A DNA stretch of 54,876 nt from contig DATGHL010000019.1 in NCBI GenBank assembly GCA_035308025.1, positions 1 through 54,876 of the forward strand, given 5' to 3'. The notes below the pieces were generated by a model that ran no database searches, was not told where the DNA came from, and saw nothing but the letters and a program-made list of their open reading frames with translations. Source of the DNA: Candidatus Binataceae bacterium. GTDB lineage: Bacteria; Desulfobacterota; Binatia; Binatales; Binataceae. Below are positions 16,799 to 25,004 of the stretch, piece after piece; within the stretch, counting starts at the first letter, position 1, and each line of letters opens with the position of its first letter. The position numbers were made by a program, and so were the translations under genes.

Positions 16799-19700
16799 TC
16801 ACGACTTGGTCTTGGCGACCTTGCCGCTCAGCGGGACCGTAATCTGTGCGTTGTTGGTCCCATAGGAAAAGGGATAACTAAGCGAATCGGTGAGGGTTCC
16901 GCTGGCGCCAAGTGGCGGCGCGAATTCGACCCTAATTGCGCATCGAGCCTTGGGAGCAAGCGTCTGACCAGTGCACGAGTCCGCGGTGATAATCGAGTTG
17001 TTGAGCGTCCCCGGCGTGCCTATAGTCACAGTTTCTGCGCTCTTGTTCGTGATGGTAATGCCGGCCGGCTTGCCGCGCGCACCCGCTTTCGCGCCCGGCA
17101 GCTTCTTGGACTTCGGGGCCACGAGGATCGCGCTGGCGGTACCCTTGAGCGCGACGGTAACGCGTCCGGCATTTGCGCCATAGGTATAGGCGTAGCTGAG
17201 CGAGTCGGTCAGTCGGCCGACACTGCCGGCTGGCGGGGCGAAGGCGATCGTCACCGCACAACTCGTTTTGGGCCCAAGGGATTGGCCGCTACATAGGTCC
17301 TGGGTGATTGACGAATTTGCGAGCGCCACCGGCGCGCTCATCAGCACGCTCGCCGCACTCTTGTTTGAGATGGTGATATTGATCGGCTTGCCGAGCGCCC
17401 CGGCCTGCGCACGCGGCAGCGTCTTGGACTTCGGCGCCTTGAGCACCACTGCGGTGCCAGTCCCCGTCAGGGTTTCAGCCGGACTCGCGCCATTGTAGGG
17501 GATGGTCATCGTCTGGCTCACGCTGCCGGTGGCCGATGGGCTGAATGTCACGTCGACGGTGCAGTTTTGATTCGGCTGGACCGTCGCATTCGAGCAGGTA
17601 TCGTTGCTCAACGTAAAAGAAGGGGCGGCACTGAGTTGAGCGAATTGCGCGGCGACGGCGCCCTTGTTGTCCAACCTCAGGGTCTTGGGCTTGCCCGCGA
17701 GCGTGGCTTCGACCGCTTCGAACTTGAGCTTTGCGGGCACCGCCGTGACCGTCGTGGTGGGCGTCGGCGAGGGTATGGGTGTGGGTGACGAAGTTGCAGT
17801 CGGGGTCGCGGTCGGGGTGGGCGTTGCCGTAGACGTTGGCGAAGGCGAGGGCGTCGCCACGTGGAGGAAGGGACCGCTGTAACTGATCACCCGCTCGTTG
17901 CCCGCATCGACTGCATACAGATCTCCGTTAGAATCCACCGCCACGCCGTCCTGCTGCCCCGGGCTCTGCGCGAGATTCAGCGAACTCGCGCTGCGGCCGC
18001 CGAGGTTGGGCGTGCCGCTGTTGAAGACCGTGCCGGTTTGACCCTGCCCAAATTCGTAATTCGCCATGACGTTGGCCGGCGGATTGGCGAGTTGCTGGTA
18101 GATCAACAGGCGATTGTTGGTCTGATCGGAGACGAAGACCGAACCGAAGGGGTCGACCGCCACCCCACTGGGCTGGCACAGGGAAGTTGCCGCGATGCCG
18201 CCGTTGTTGCAGAACGCGCTGGTGAAGGCTGCGCCGGCGGCGTCCTGCCCGAAGACCAGGTCCGCGGTGACATCGCCACCCGAACCCGGCGTGCCCGGCG
18301 TACCCGGCCCACCCGTCAATGGATGGATGTATTCGAGCAGGCGGTTGTTGTTGTAGTCGGTGACGTAGATACCGTTGTTCTTGTCGAGGGCGAGCCCAAC
18401 GGGACCACACAGAGTATCGGCGCTAGGCGCGGCGGCCCCGGTGTTGCAGTTCGATCCGGTGAAATTGTTGCCGGCGCTGCCCTGACCTAAAACCAGACTG
18501 GCCGGTTGGGGCGCGCTGCCGTTCGCATTGCCGGGGGTTGTGTAGACCAGCACGCGATTGGCGCCAAAATCTGCCGCGTAAAGATTGTTGCCGCTGTCAA
18601 AGGCCAGACCCGCCGGCTCGCACAGAGTCGTTGCCGAGGCGGGGCTACAGGCCGCGGGCGGGGTGCCGGTGACAAAATCGGCTTGGCCTAGAACGAGACT
18701 CGCAGGCTCCCCGGCATCCTGGCCGGAGTTCGTTTTGTAGGCGAAGGGCGCGCTGTACTCGAGTACGCGGCCGTTGCCCGGGTCGCTAACCCAAACGTTG
18801 CTGCTGTTGTCCACTGCTACGGCGCCGCCTTGAGGGAAGCCGGTAAGCGCTCCGTTAAGGCACAGTGAAGTCGCGGAAGGCGGTGAGCTGAGGTCGACGC
18901 CCGGGCCGTTGCAGGCAGTCGTATAGAAGTCCGGCTGGCCGATCACGAGATCGGCCGCGGCGCCATTGGTGAACTTCGTCGCGTCGTTGAAACCGAGCAC
19001 CCGATTGTTATCGGCATCAACCACATACAGATGTTGCGGAGTCGCCAAGCGATCGACCGCCACTGACGAGGGATCGCTCAAGGCGCTGCCGTCGACGAAA
19101 TCGACCGTATTATGCGCGAGATCCACCTGTCCCAACTCGCGCAGCGCGGCCCCGTCGGTCGATGGATTCGCGGCAAATTCGAGCGCACGGTCGTTGTCGG
19201 CGTCGAGCACGAAGAGGTTTGCGCTGGTGTCTGCGGCGATGCCCGCGGGCGATGACAGGGTGTTGGCTCCAACCGCCGCGCCCATGTTAGGCGCGTTCCC
19301 GGTCCCGCTTAGTTGCCCCACGAGTATCGCGGTTGCCTGTCCATGGTTGACCGGCGATGGACCATATTCGGTGATTCGATTGTTGCCGGTGTCGGTGACG
19401 AAGACGTTGTGATTGAAATCCACGGCGACGCCGCGCGGCGCGCACAACGAGGTGAGGCTGGTGCCGGTCGCGCATCCGGAGGCGGCAAGATTAAACGCGA
19501 TTTGGCCGAGCACACGGATCGCTCCCGGATCGCTGGCGAAAACCCCGGCAGAAATAGGCATGAATTCGAGCACCCGGTTGTTGCTGGTATCGGCGATATA
19601 CGCGTTGGTGCCGTCCGTCCCGACGCCATAAGGGCCGCACAACGTTGACGCCGTCGGCGCCGGGCCGCCCTGATTGCACGTAATGCCGGTGGTCTGGCCG

Positions 19701-20398
19701 AAGACGTTGTCAAAGACCGTGTCGCCGGCTCCGGGCTCGGAGCTCGCAGGGTTGAGCGGAGCGTTATACTCCAGCACGCGATTATTATTGCGATCAGCGA
19801 CGAAAAGGTTGCCCAGCAAATCGACCGCGAGGCCCCAGGGATCGCCGACGTTGAAGATCAGATTGCCGATGAACGGGCCTGAACTATTGCACGGAATATC
19901 GTATTCAACGACGCGCGCGTTCCCATTGTCGGCGATATACAGATTGCCGGCTGGATCCGCGGCTACTCCTGTCGGCGCGCTGAGGCTCGAACTCGAGAGG
20001 CCGCCCGCGTTGGCGCCTCGCGACCATTGGTCCTTCTGCCCGATTATGATGTCGGCCAGTGCGCCGTTGGCGAAGCTGCTCTCATTTTTCCATCCGAGCA
20101 CTCGATTATTGCCGGTGTCCGCCACATAGACGCAGCCGTTCGCTGAGTCCACGGTGATCGCTGGCGGCGACTGTGACGCAATATCCAGACCGGCGCCACG
20201 AACAAAGTCGGTGGTGCCATGGATGAAGTCAATCTGACCTAATTCAAAATCCCCGATATTGTTGAACAAGGCGTAAAGCAGGCTCCCCACCGAGAGAAGC
20301 AGGCCGGCGGCGAGGATCAAGACGTAAAGGCGGGTTCGTTTTATTCGCGCAAACATTCGCCTGAGCCGTTTAGAATCCCGATAATCCTGCTCCAGCAT
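16799..20398 (-). CDS. NHL-repeat surface protein with three C-terminal choice-of-anchor D-like domains
   Basis: A 1199-residue exported protein. Residues about 22-46 form one hydrophobic helix after a basic N-terminus, so it is an uncleaved anchor or signal peptide. Residues about 48-840 are repeats of the NHL type, built of GVAVD, NLYVAD, NNRVLEY and VLGQ blocks that fold into beta propellers. A Thr/Pro/Ser linker (about 845-886) follows. The last 310 residues are three Ig-like units with repeated CAVTIAFAP, LTDSLSYAY and ITNKSA motifs, like the choice-of-anchor D/Hydin-type domains. It probably acts in adhesion or binding at the cell surface. No enzyme motif is visible. Confidence 0.8.
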   Translation of the reverse strand: MLEQDYRDSKRLRRMFARIKRTRLYVLILAAGLLLSVGSLLYALFNNIGDFELGQIDFIHGTTDFVRGAGLDIASQSPPAITVDSANGCVYVADTGNNRVLGWKNESSFANGALADIIIGQKDQWSRGANAGGLSSSSLSAPTGVAADPAGNLYIADNGNARVVEYDIPCNSSGPFIGNLIFNVGDPWGLAVDLLGNLFVADRNNNRVLEYNAPLNPASSEPGAGDTVFDNVFGQTTGITCNQGGPAPTASTLCGPYGVGTDGTNAYIADTSNNRVLEFMPISAGVFASDPGAIRVLGQIAFNLAASGCATGTSLTSLCAPRGVAVDFNHNVFVTDTGNNRITEYGPSPVNHGQATAILVGQLSGTGNAPNMGAAVGANTLSSPAGIAADTSANLFVLDADNDRALEFAANPSTDGAALRELGQVDLAHNTVDFVDGSALSDPSSVAVDRLATPQHLYVVDADNNRVLGFNDATKFTNGAAADLVIGQPDFYTTACNGPGVDLSSPPSATSLCLNGALTGFPQGGAVAVDNSSNVWVSDPGNGRVLEYSAPFAYKTNSGQDAGEPASLVLGQADFVTGTPPAACSPASATTLCEPAGLAFDSGNNLYAADFGANRVLVYTTPGNANGSAPQPASLVLGQGSAGNNFTGSNCNTGAAAPSADTLCGPVGLALDKNNGIYVTDYNNNRLLEYIHPLTGGPGTPGTPGSGGDVTADLVFGQDAAGAAFTSAFCNNGGIAATSLCQPSGVAVDPFGSVFVSDQTNNRLLIYQQLANPPANVMANYEFGQGQTGTVFNSGTPNLGGRSASSLNLAQSPGQQDGVAVDSNGDLYAVDAGNERVISYSGPFLHVATPSPSPTSTATPTPTATPTATSSPTPIPSPTPTTTVTAVPAKLKFEAVEATLAGKPKTLRLDNKGAVAAQFAQLSAAPSFTLSNDTCSNATVQPNQNCTVDVTFSPSATGSVSQTMTIPYNGASPAETLTGTGTAVVLKAPKSKTLPRAQAGALGKPINITISNKSAASVLMSAPVALANSSITQDLCSGQSLGPKTSCAVTIAFAPPAGSVGRLTDSLSYAYTYGANAGRVTVALKGTASAILVAPKSKKLPGAKAGARGKPAGITITNKSAETVTIGTPGTLNNSIITADSCTGQTLAPKARCAIRVEFAPPLGASGTLTDSLSYPFSYGTNNAQITVPLSGKVAKTKS

Positions 20399-20506
20399 CT
20401 ATAATCATGTCAAAAATGGTCGAAACGCCAGCAGCTTACCATGTCGATTGGCGAAAACACTAGGTGGAACGTAAAGGAGGCGCGACAGTCGCCTCTCCGC
20501 TGATCA

Positions 20507-20618
20507 GGAATCTTAACGCAGCGCGGACGAGCCTGCGCGGACACTTAATTATCCGAACGCACTTCGCGGACTCGTTTGCTCGTTTCACTGGCGGTGAGCA
20601 GGCCCGCTTCGCTAGCGT
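20507..20618. repeat. Degenerate copy of a dispersed intergenic repeat
   Basis: This gap between the NHL gene and the secreted protein gene holds pieces also seen at 24966, 29933 and 31810. It opens with AATCTTAACGCAGC and later has GCGGACTCG followed by TTGCTCG and ends at CGCTAGCGT. It is the least conserved of the four copies and contains an insertion relative to the copy at 31810. Each copy lies just downstream of a leftward gene. Confidence 0.5.
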
Positions 20619-20631
20619 GTGATATGTGCGG

Positions 20632-21150
20632 CTAATGCAGGATGCTTTGGCTATGAGGCCGGGGCGGATTAGCCTCAGGCGGAGCTTCGGCAAGGGAAGT
20701 CGCGATCGGGCCCGTTTCGGGCGGGGCAGGGACGAACTGGTTAGATAGATTCATCGGCGCCGGTGCGAAGGTTCCCGGCGGCACGAGGTCCGAATTGTTA
20801 TTTTGGCCGAACTGAAAATTATCCTTATCCCCGCTCAGAACCGGAGCGAGCGCGGAGCAGGTGGCGAGATAGTGCAACGGACGCATCAGGCCCCACTCCA
20901 CTCCCATGCCGATGGGGGTGAGGAGATAGGCCGCAAGTTGCAACAGTTGCGCGTTGTCGACGTCGCGATATTCGTACGGGTCAAGCCGATCGGCATCGTT
21001 GTACTCACCCCAAAGGTTGTACTGCGCATAGTCGGCGCGCCGGCCGGCGTCGTTGAACTGCGCATAGTTGGCGCATTGCGCATAGGTCAGAGCCGGGAAG
21101 GCCGACACGAGCATAACGAGCAAAGTTGCCCAAAGTGTCGCGCTTTTCAT
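20632..21150 (-). CDS. Secreted protein of unknown function
   Basis: A 172-residue protein with a clear signal peptide, MKSATLWATLLVMLVSAFPALTYA when read in two parts, and a likely cut after TYA before QCANYAQF. The N-terminal mature part is rich in Asn, Asp and Tyr (AQFNDAGRR, AQYNLWGEYND). A mildly hydrophobic stretch lies near residues 75-100. The C-terminal third is Pro-rich and low in complexity. One Cys pair could form a disulfide. I recognise no family. It is probably periplasmic or outer-membrane associated. Confidence 0.65.
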   Translation of the reverse strand: MKSATLWATLLVMLVSAFPALTYAQCANYAQFNDAGRRADYAQYNLWGEYNDADRLDPYEYRDVDNAQLLQLAAYLLTPIGMGVEWGLMRPLHYLATCSALAPVLSGDKDNFQFGQNNNSDLVPPGTFAPAPMNLSNQFVPAPPETGPIATSLAEAPPEANPPRPHSQSILH

Positions 21151-21213
21151 GAGATCGATCTTGCGTGTACCGCCACCGTTTTGTCAATCCGTGCGGATCG
21201 GCCCGCAACCGGT

Positions 21214-21459
21214 TCAGACCTCACCGAGGCTCCGAACAAGATGCGCCGCACCGACCAGTATCACAGCGCCGACGGTCGCCATCGCGAGGAACGAGAAGCC
21301 GCCGTATACCGGAACGCCCAGGCGTGCGAAGAGCCACTCGCCGATGATTGCGCCCACCAGACCGAGCAGAATGTCCGCGATGATCCCGTAGCCGCGCCCG
21401 CGCATCAGCTTACCCGCCAGCCATCCGGCGACGAGACCCACCAGAATAACCCCGATCAT
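21214..21459 (-). CDS. GlsB/YeaQ/YmgE-type small membrane protein
   Basis: An 81-residue protein with three hydrophobic segments. The family pattern is plain: GLVAGWLAGKLMRGRGYGII near the start, then DILLGLVGAIIGEWLF, then a third helix with GAVILVGAAHLVR. These proteins are called transglycosylase-associated for historical reasons. They are stress-linked inner-membrane proteins without known enzymatic activity. The next leftward gene (20632) is 63 bases downstream. Confidence 0.88.
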   Translation of the reverse strand: MIGVILVGLVAGWLAGKLMRGRGYGIIADILLGLVGAIIGEWLFARLGVPVYGGFSFLAMATVGAVILVGAAHLVRSLGEV

Positions 21460-21540
21460 GTACTTGAATCCTCTGCCGCGCGTGCTGTAACTACGCGGCG
21501 CGCGGTAACCTGAGCCGCAAAACGCAGCGCATCCGCCCGG

Positions 21541-21660
21541 CTATTTTTTCTGCTCGAGTGGCGCGCCGCAGCACTTCATCGTGCCGGTGCCGGCCTTGGT
21601 GACGATGACCTGCGAGCCGCATTTGCCGCAGATGTAAACTTTGCCGAGTTGATTAGCCAT
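21541..21660 (-). CDS. Desulforedoxin-like zinc/iron mini-protein (39 residues)
   Basis: A 39-residue frame from ATG at 21660 to TAG at 21541. It has YICGKCG (a C-x2-C pair, about residues 10-15) and MKCCG (a CC pair, about 29-31), the four-cysteine layout of desulforedoxin and of the N-terminal domain of desulfoferrodoxin. A good ribosome site (GGGAGAA) precedes it. A longer paralogue lies at 26657-26800 with the same MANxLGK opening, which shows that both are real genes. It would bind a single iron or zinc. A redox or metal-handling role is inferred. Confidence 0.8.
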   Translation of the reverse strand: MANQLGKVYICGKCGSQVIVTKAGTGTMKCCGAPLEQKK

Positions 21661-21702
21661 GATGCATTCTCCCGAGAATCTCGTTGATATTTGTGCCGGC
21701 TC

Positions 21703-22575
21703 TCATGAACCCTTGAACAACGGCTTGCGCTTCTCAAGGAAGGCGCGCACGCCTTCCGCACGGTCGGCGGTGGTTTGTAGCAGAGCGTACAGGTCCTCTT
21801 CAAGCCGGACGCCCTGCTCGACAGTCATATCATAGCCCTTGCGCACGGCATCCTTGACCATCCGCAGGCCGAGCGGGCTGCGCTCGGCCAGTGTCGCCAA
21901 AAGGTCGCGCGCGACCATAGCGAGTTCGTCGCGGTCCTGGGCGAGATAGGTTATGAGACCGAGCCGCATCGCTTCGGCGGCGCTGAGCGGCGCGCCCGTG
22001 AGCAGCATCCGCAGCGCCTCGGCCGCGCCGATCAGGCGCGGCAGTCGCTGCGTCCCGCCAAAATGCGGCAGCTCACCGCGCTCGAGTTGCGTGAGCGCAT
22101 AGCGCGAATCGGCCAGCCCGACGCGCAAATCCAGCGCCAGCGCGAGTTCGAGTCCCTCGTCACTGGCGTCGCCGTTGAGAATCGCAACGGTGGGCTTCGC
22201 GATCGCCGCCAAGGTCTCGACCAGCCGCCGATCAACGTCGTACTCGAAGCCGGCGCAAAATGTTTTGTCCGCGCCGGTGATCGCCAGCGCCAGGATCGAG
22301 TCGTCGTCCTCGACCGTCTCGGCGAGATCCATCAGCTCAGCGCCCATCCGGCGGCTGATCCGATTACCAATGGTGGGGGCGGCGAGCGTCGCCGTCAGAC
22401 AGCCACCGTCGAGCGCGAGTTCGATCGCGCCATGAACGGCAGACGGCGCGCCGACGCGGCCTTTGACGAGGGCGCGCCGGGCGTCCGCAGCATGGTTCGA
22501 GGACGCCGCCGATTTCTGCCGCTTCGCCGTTATTCGCCTCGTCGAAAAACTGTCAGGCGGCGCCGGCGTTCTCAC
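21703..22575 (-). CDS. Enoyl-CoA hydratase/isomerase family protein
   Basis: A crotonase-fold protein, about 290 residues from a GTG at 22575 that overlaps the acyl-CoA ligase end by 23 bases. The start is uncertain because no start has a strong ribosome site, and the first 30 residues look non-conserved. ITGADKTFCAGFEYD is the first oxyanion-hole region. The usual G-G in the second oxyanion region is changed to LNGDASDEGLELALA. LGLITYLAQ and MVKDAVRKG match later family blocks. It is co-directional with the ligase and another hydratase, a layout typical of fatty acid or aromatic acid breakdown. Confidence 0.8.
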   Translation of the reverse strand: MRTPAPPDSFSTRRITAKRQKSAASSNHAADARRALVKGRVGAPSAVHGAIELALDGGCLTATLAAPTIGNRISRRMGAELMDLAETVEDDDSILALAITGADKTFCAGFEYDVDRRLVETLAAIAKPTVAILNGDASDEGLELALALDLRVGLADSRYALTQLERGELPHFGGTQRLPRLIGAAEALRMLLTGAPLSAAEAMRLGLITYLAQDRDELAMVARDLLATLAERSPLGLRMVKDAVRKGYDMTVEQGVRLEEDLYALLQTTADRAEGVRAFLEKRKPLFKGS

Positions 22576-24106
22576 GCGCGTGCAGCTCTTTGCGTAAGAT
22601 CTTGCCCAGCGCGTTCTTGGGCAACGCGTCGATAAACTCGAGCTGCTCGGGCCGCTTGAAGCTCGCGAGCCGCGTCTGGCAAAAATCCCGAATCTCCTTC
22701 TCGCTCGATTTCTGCCCAGGACGCAAAACAATGTAGGCCTTGACGGTCTGCCCCCATTCCACCGACGCGACACCGATTACCGCAGCTTCATCCACCGCCG
22801 GATGAGACATCAGCACGGTTTCGATTTCCGCCGGCGCGATATTTTCACCACCCCGGATAATCATGTCGTCCTTGCGTCCGGCGAAGAAGACATAACCATC
22901 CTCGTCCACCCAGCCGAGGTCGCCGGTGGCCCGCCAGCCATCCGCGAGGGCCGAATCGTCGGCCCGTCCGGCGTAGCCCTTCATGATGCGCTGGGTCTTG
23001 ATAATAATTTCTCCGATCTCTCCGGCGGGGAGAAATTTACCCTCGTCGTCGCGCACCTTGATCTCGACATCGGGGAGCGGTTTGCCGATCGAGTTCAGCC
23101 GGCGCGCCTTCTGCTCGATTTCGGCCGGCGTGCCCTGCAGGCGATGGTCGTCCGGGCCCAGGATGGTCAGTGAGGAAGTGGTCTCAGTCTGACCGTAGGC
23201 GTTGACGAAGCCGACGGTCTTGGGAAAGGCCTCGATCGCGCGGCGGATAACCGCGATCGGCATCGGCGCGCCGCCATAAGCCAGGTTGGTCAGCGAGGAG
23301 AAGTCGGTCTTGGCGAAATCCGCGTGATCGAGCACCTGCTTCATCATCGTGGGGACCACGAAGGCGTGCGAAATTTTCTCCTGCTGCACCAGCTTGAGCC
23401 AGGCGCCGGGCTCGAACTGCGGCATGATCACCATTTTCCGGCCGGTCCACAGATTGGTCATCATCGCGGTGGTCCCGGCGATATGGTAGAAAGGCGCGCA
23501 GACCAAAAACCCGCCGCGCTCACTGCCGTCAGCCATCTCGACGTTGGCCGTAACATAGGCCGTGAAGTCGCGAAAGCTCAGCATCACGCCCTTGGGCAGC
23601 GAGGTCGTGCCGCTGGTGTACATCAGGATCGAGACGTCCTCGTCCTCGACCTCCGCCTCGTTTTCGTCGGCTTCGGCTTTGGCGATGAGCGCGTCGAGCC
23701 GCGGCATCTTGCCGTCGCCCTTACCGAGCGCGACCAGCCGGGCGCCCTTGAGTTTTGGCGCGATCGTGCCCACGAGATCGATATAACGATCGCCGACCAG
23801 CAGCACCTTCACGTCGGCGGTGTTGATCATGTATTCGAGCTCGGCTTCCTTGGCGCGGTAGTTGAGCGGCAGGAACGTCAGCCCGGCCTTCGACGCGGCG
23901 TAATAGGCCGCGACGTAGAGATGCGAATTGGTATCGAGCGCGGCGATCACCTCGCGCGGCTTGAGTCCCAGCCCTTTGAAGACGCTGCTGAGCCGCGCCA
24001 CCAGATCATTGAGCGCGGCATAGGTCAACCGCTCCGCACCAAAGACCAGCGCTTCCTGGTCGGGAACGATTGAACCTGGAATCGAAATAAAGTTGACGGT
24101 GTTCAT
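22553..24106 (-). CDS. Acyl-CoA ligase (AMP-dependent synthetase)
   Basis: A 517-residue ANL-family ligase of normal length. LMYTSGTTSLPKGV (about residue 160) is the P-loop-like phosphate motif, YGQTET (about 304) the adenine/acyl motif, TGDLGWVDEDGY (about 400) holds the ribose Asp, and the C-terminal LPKNALGKILRKEL contains the catalytic Lys. It makes acyl-AMP and then acyl-CoA from a free carboxylic acid. The chain type cannot be read with confidence. It lies between two enoyl-CoA hydratase genes, so activation and hydration of the same substrate is likely. Confidence 0.92.
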   Translation of the reverse strand: MNTVNFISIPGSIVPDQEALVFGAERLTYAALNDLVARLSSVFKGLGLKPREVIAALDTNSHLYVAAYYAASKAGLTFLPLNYRAKEAELEYMINTADVKVLLVGDRYIDLVGTIAPKLKGARLVALGKGDGKMPRLDALIAKAEADENEAEVEDEDVSILMYTSGTTSLPKGVMLSFRDFTAYVTANVEMADGSERGGFLVCAPFYHIAGTTAMMTNLWTGRKMVIMPQFEPGAWLKLVQQEKISHAFVVPTMMKQVLDHADFAKTDFSSLTNLAYGGAPMPIAVIRRAIEAFPKTVGFVNAYGQTETTSSLTILGPDDHRLQGTPAEIEQKARRLNSIGKPLPDVEIKVRDDEGKFLPAGEIGEIIIKTQRIMKGYAGRADDSALADGWRATGDLGWVDEDGYVFFAGRKDDMIIRGGENIAPAEIETVLMSHPAVDEAAVIGVASVEWGQTVKAYIVLRPGQKSSEKEIRDFCQTRLASFKRPEQLEFIDALPKNALGKILRKELHARENAGAA

Positions 24107-24146
24107 CTGACTTATCTACCTCCCGCACGAGCGGCCCTGAAAACTC

Positions 24147-24899
24147 TTACGCCAAACCCGCCATCTGCTCCAAGCGCTGCGCCAGACGCGATTCGAGTTC
24201 GAGCCCCTCGGCCAGCGAGCCGTTGAGTCCTTCCCAAACGGCTAATTTAACGATCGCGGCGTGATCGCGCCGCAATCGGCTCAAGCGTTTCGCGCAATCA
24301 AGCGCGGCGCGTTCCAGGTTTTTGCGTGGGACCACTTCGGCGACCAAACCTATAAACAAAGCCTGCCGGGCGTCAATCCAGCGGCCGGTGAGGCACAAGT
24401 CTAGCGCCCAGGCGGGTTTGAGGCGGCGCGGAGCGGTTTGCGTACCGGCGACTCCCGGCACCATCCCGAGACCGGTCTCCGGCAGACAAAAGCGCGCGTC
24501 GTCGGCCGCGATCGCGATATCGCACAGCAACGCCATCTCCATCCCGCCGCCGACCGTGAAGCCGTGCACCGCCGCGACCGTCGGAATCGCGAGGCTCTTC
24601 AGGCGGCCCCAGACGTCGCGCCGGAAACGAATCCAACGCGCCGCCAGCGGCGACGGCGCCTGGCCGAATTCGCTCACATCGCCGCCGGTCGAAAAGGCCC
24701 TGCCCGCGCCCCGCAGGACCATCGCGCGAACGTCCGCATCTTCGTGGATCGCGCTCAGCACCGCATAGAGTGCGTCGCGCATCGCGACATTGTAAGCGTT
24801 GAACTTCTCCGGCCGATTCAGCGTGACCCAGGCGATCGCACCGCGCTTTTCGTAGAGTACGGCAGGTTCATGCTGCATCGCGTTCCGCCGCCGGTTCAT
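24147..24899 (-). CDS. Enoyl-CoA hydratase/isomerase
   Basis: A 250-residue crotonase. WVTLNRPEKFNAYN (about residue 20) is the family opening, VLRGAGRAFSTGGDVSEFG (about 62) the first oxyanion loop, and VHGFTVGGGMEMALLCD (about 105) the second. ETGLGMVPGVAGTQ (about 130) is the helix that usually carries the second catalytic Glu. An alternative ATG seven codons in (24878) is preceded by GGCGGA and may be the true start. It is the first gene of the leftward ligase/hydratase run, 40 bases before the ligase. Confidence 0.9.
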   Translation of the reverse strand: MNRRRNAMQHEPAVLYEKRGAIAWVTLNRPEKFNAYNVAMRDALYAVLSAIHEDADVRAMVLRGAGRAFSTGGDVSEFGQAPSPLAARWIRFRRDVWGRLKSLAIPTVAAVHGFTVGGGMEMALLCDIAIAADDARFCLPETGLGMVPGVAGTQTAPRRLKPAWALDLCLTGRWIDARQALFIGLVAEVVPRKNLERAALDCAKRLSRLRRDHAAIVKLAVWEGLNGSLAEGLELESRLAQRLEQMAGLA

Positions 24900-24965
24900 C
24901 TTTTCGGATTAGGCCGATAATCGTTGAAAATCAAGATGAAGTCGCGTCTGATGGTCACGCCCTCC

Positions 24966-25004
24966 GGTGCTCGCTCCGCGCGGCGATCGCGCTCCGCTAG
25001 AGTC
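24966..25004. repeat. Copy of a dispersed intergenic repeat
   Basis: Read on the minus strand this is CTAGCGGAGCGCG, a short spacer, then CGCGGAGCGAGC. The same sequence recurs at 29933-29976 and, slightly changed, at 31810-31846. It lies just after the amidohydrolase stop. The arms are partly self-complementary, so it may act as a REP-like or terminator element. Confidence 0.55.

Noticed and set aside
16760..16799. A possible terminator after the SDR
   Set aside because: The inverted repeat is imperfect and lacks a T tail.
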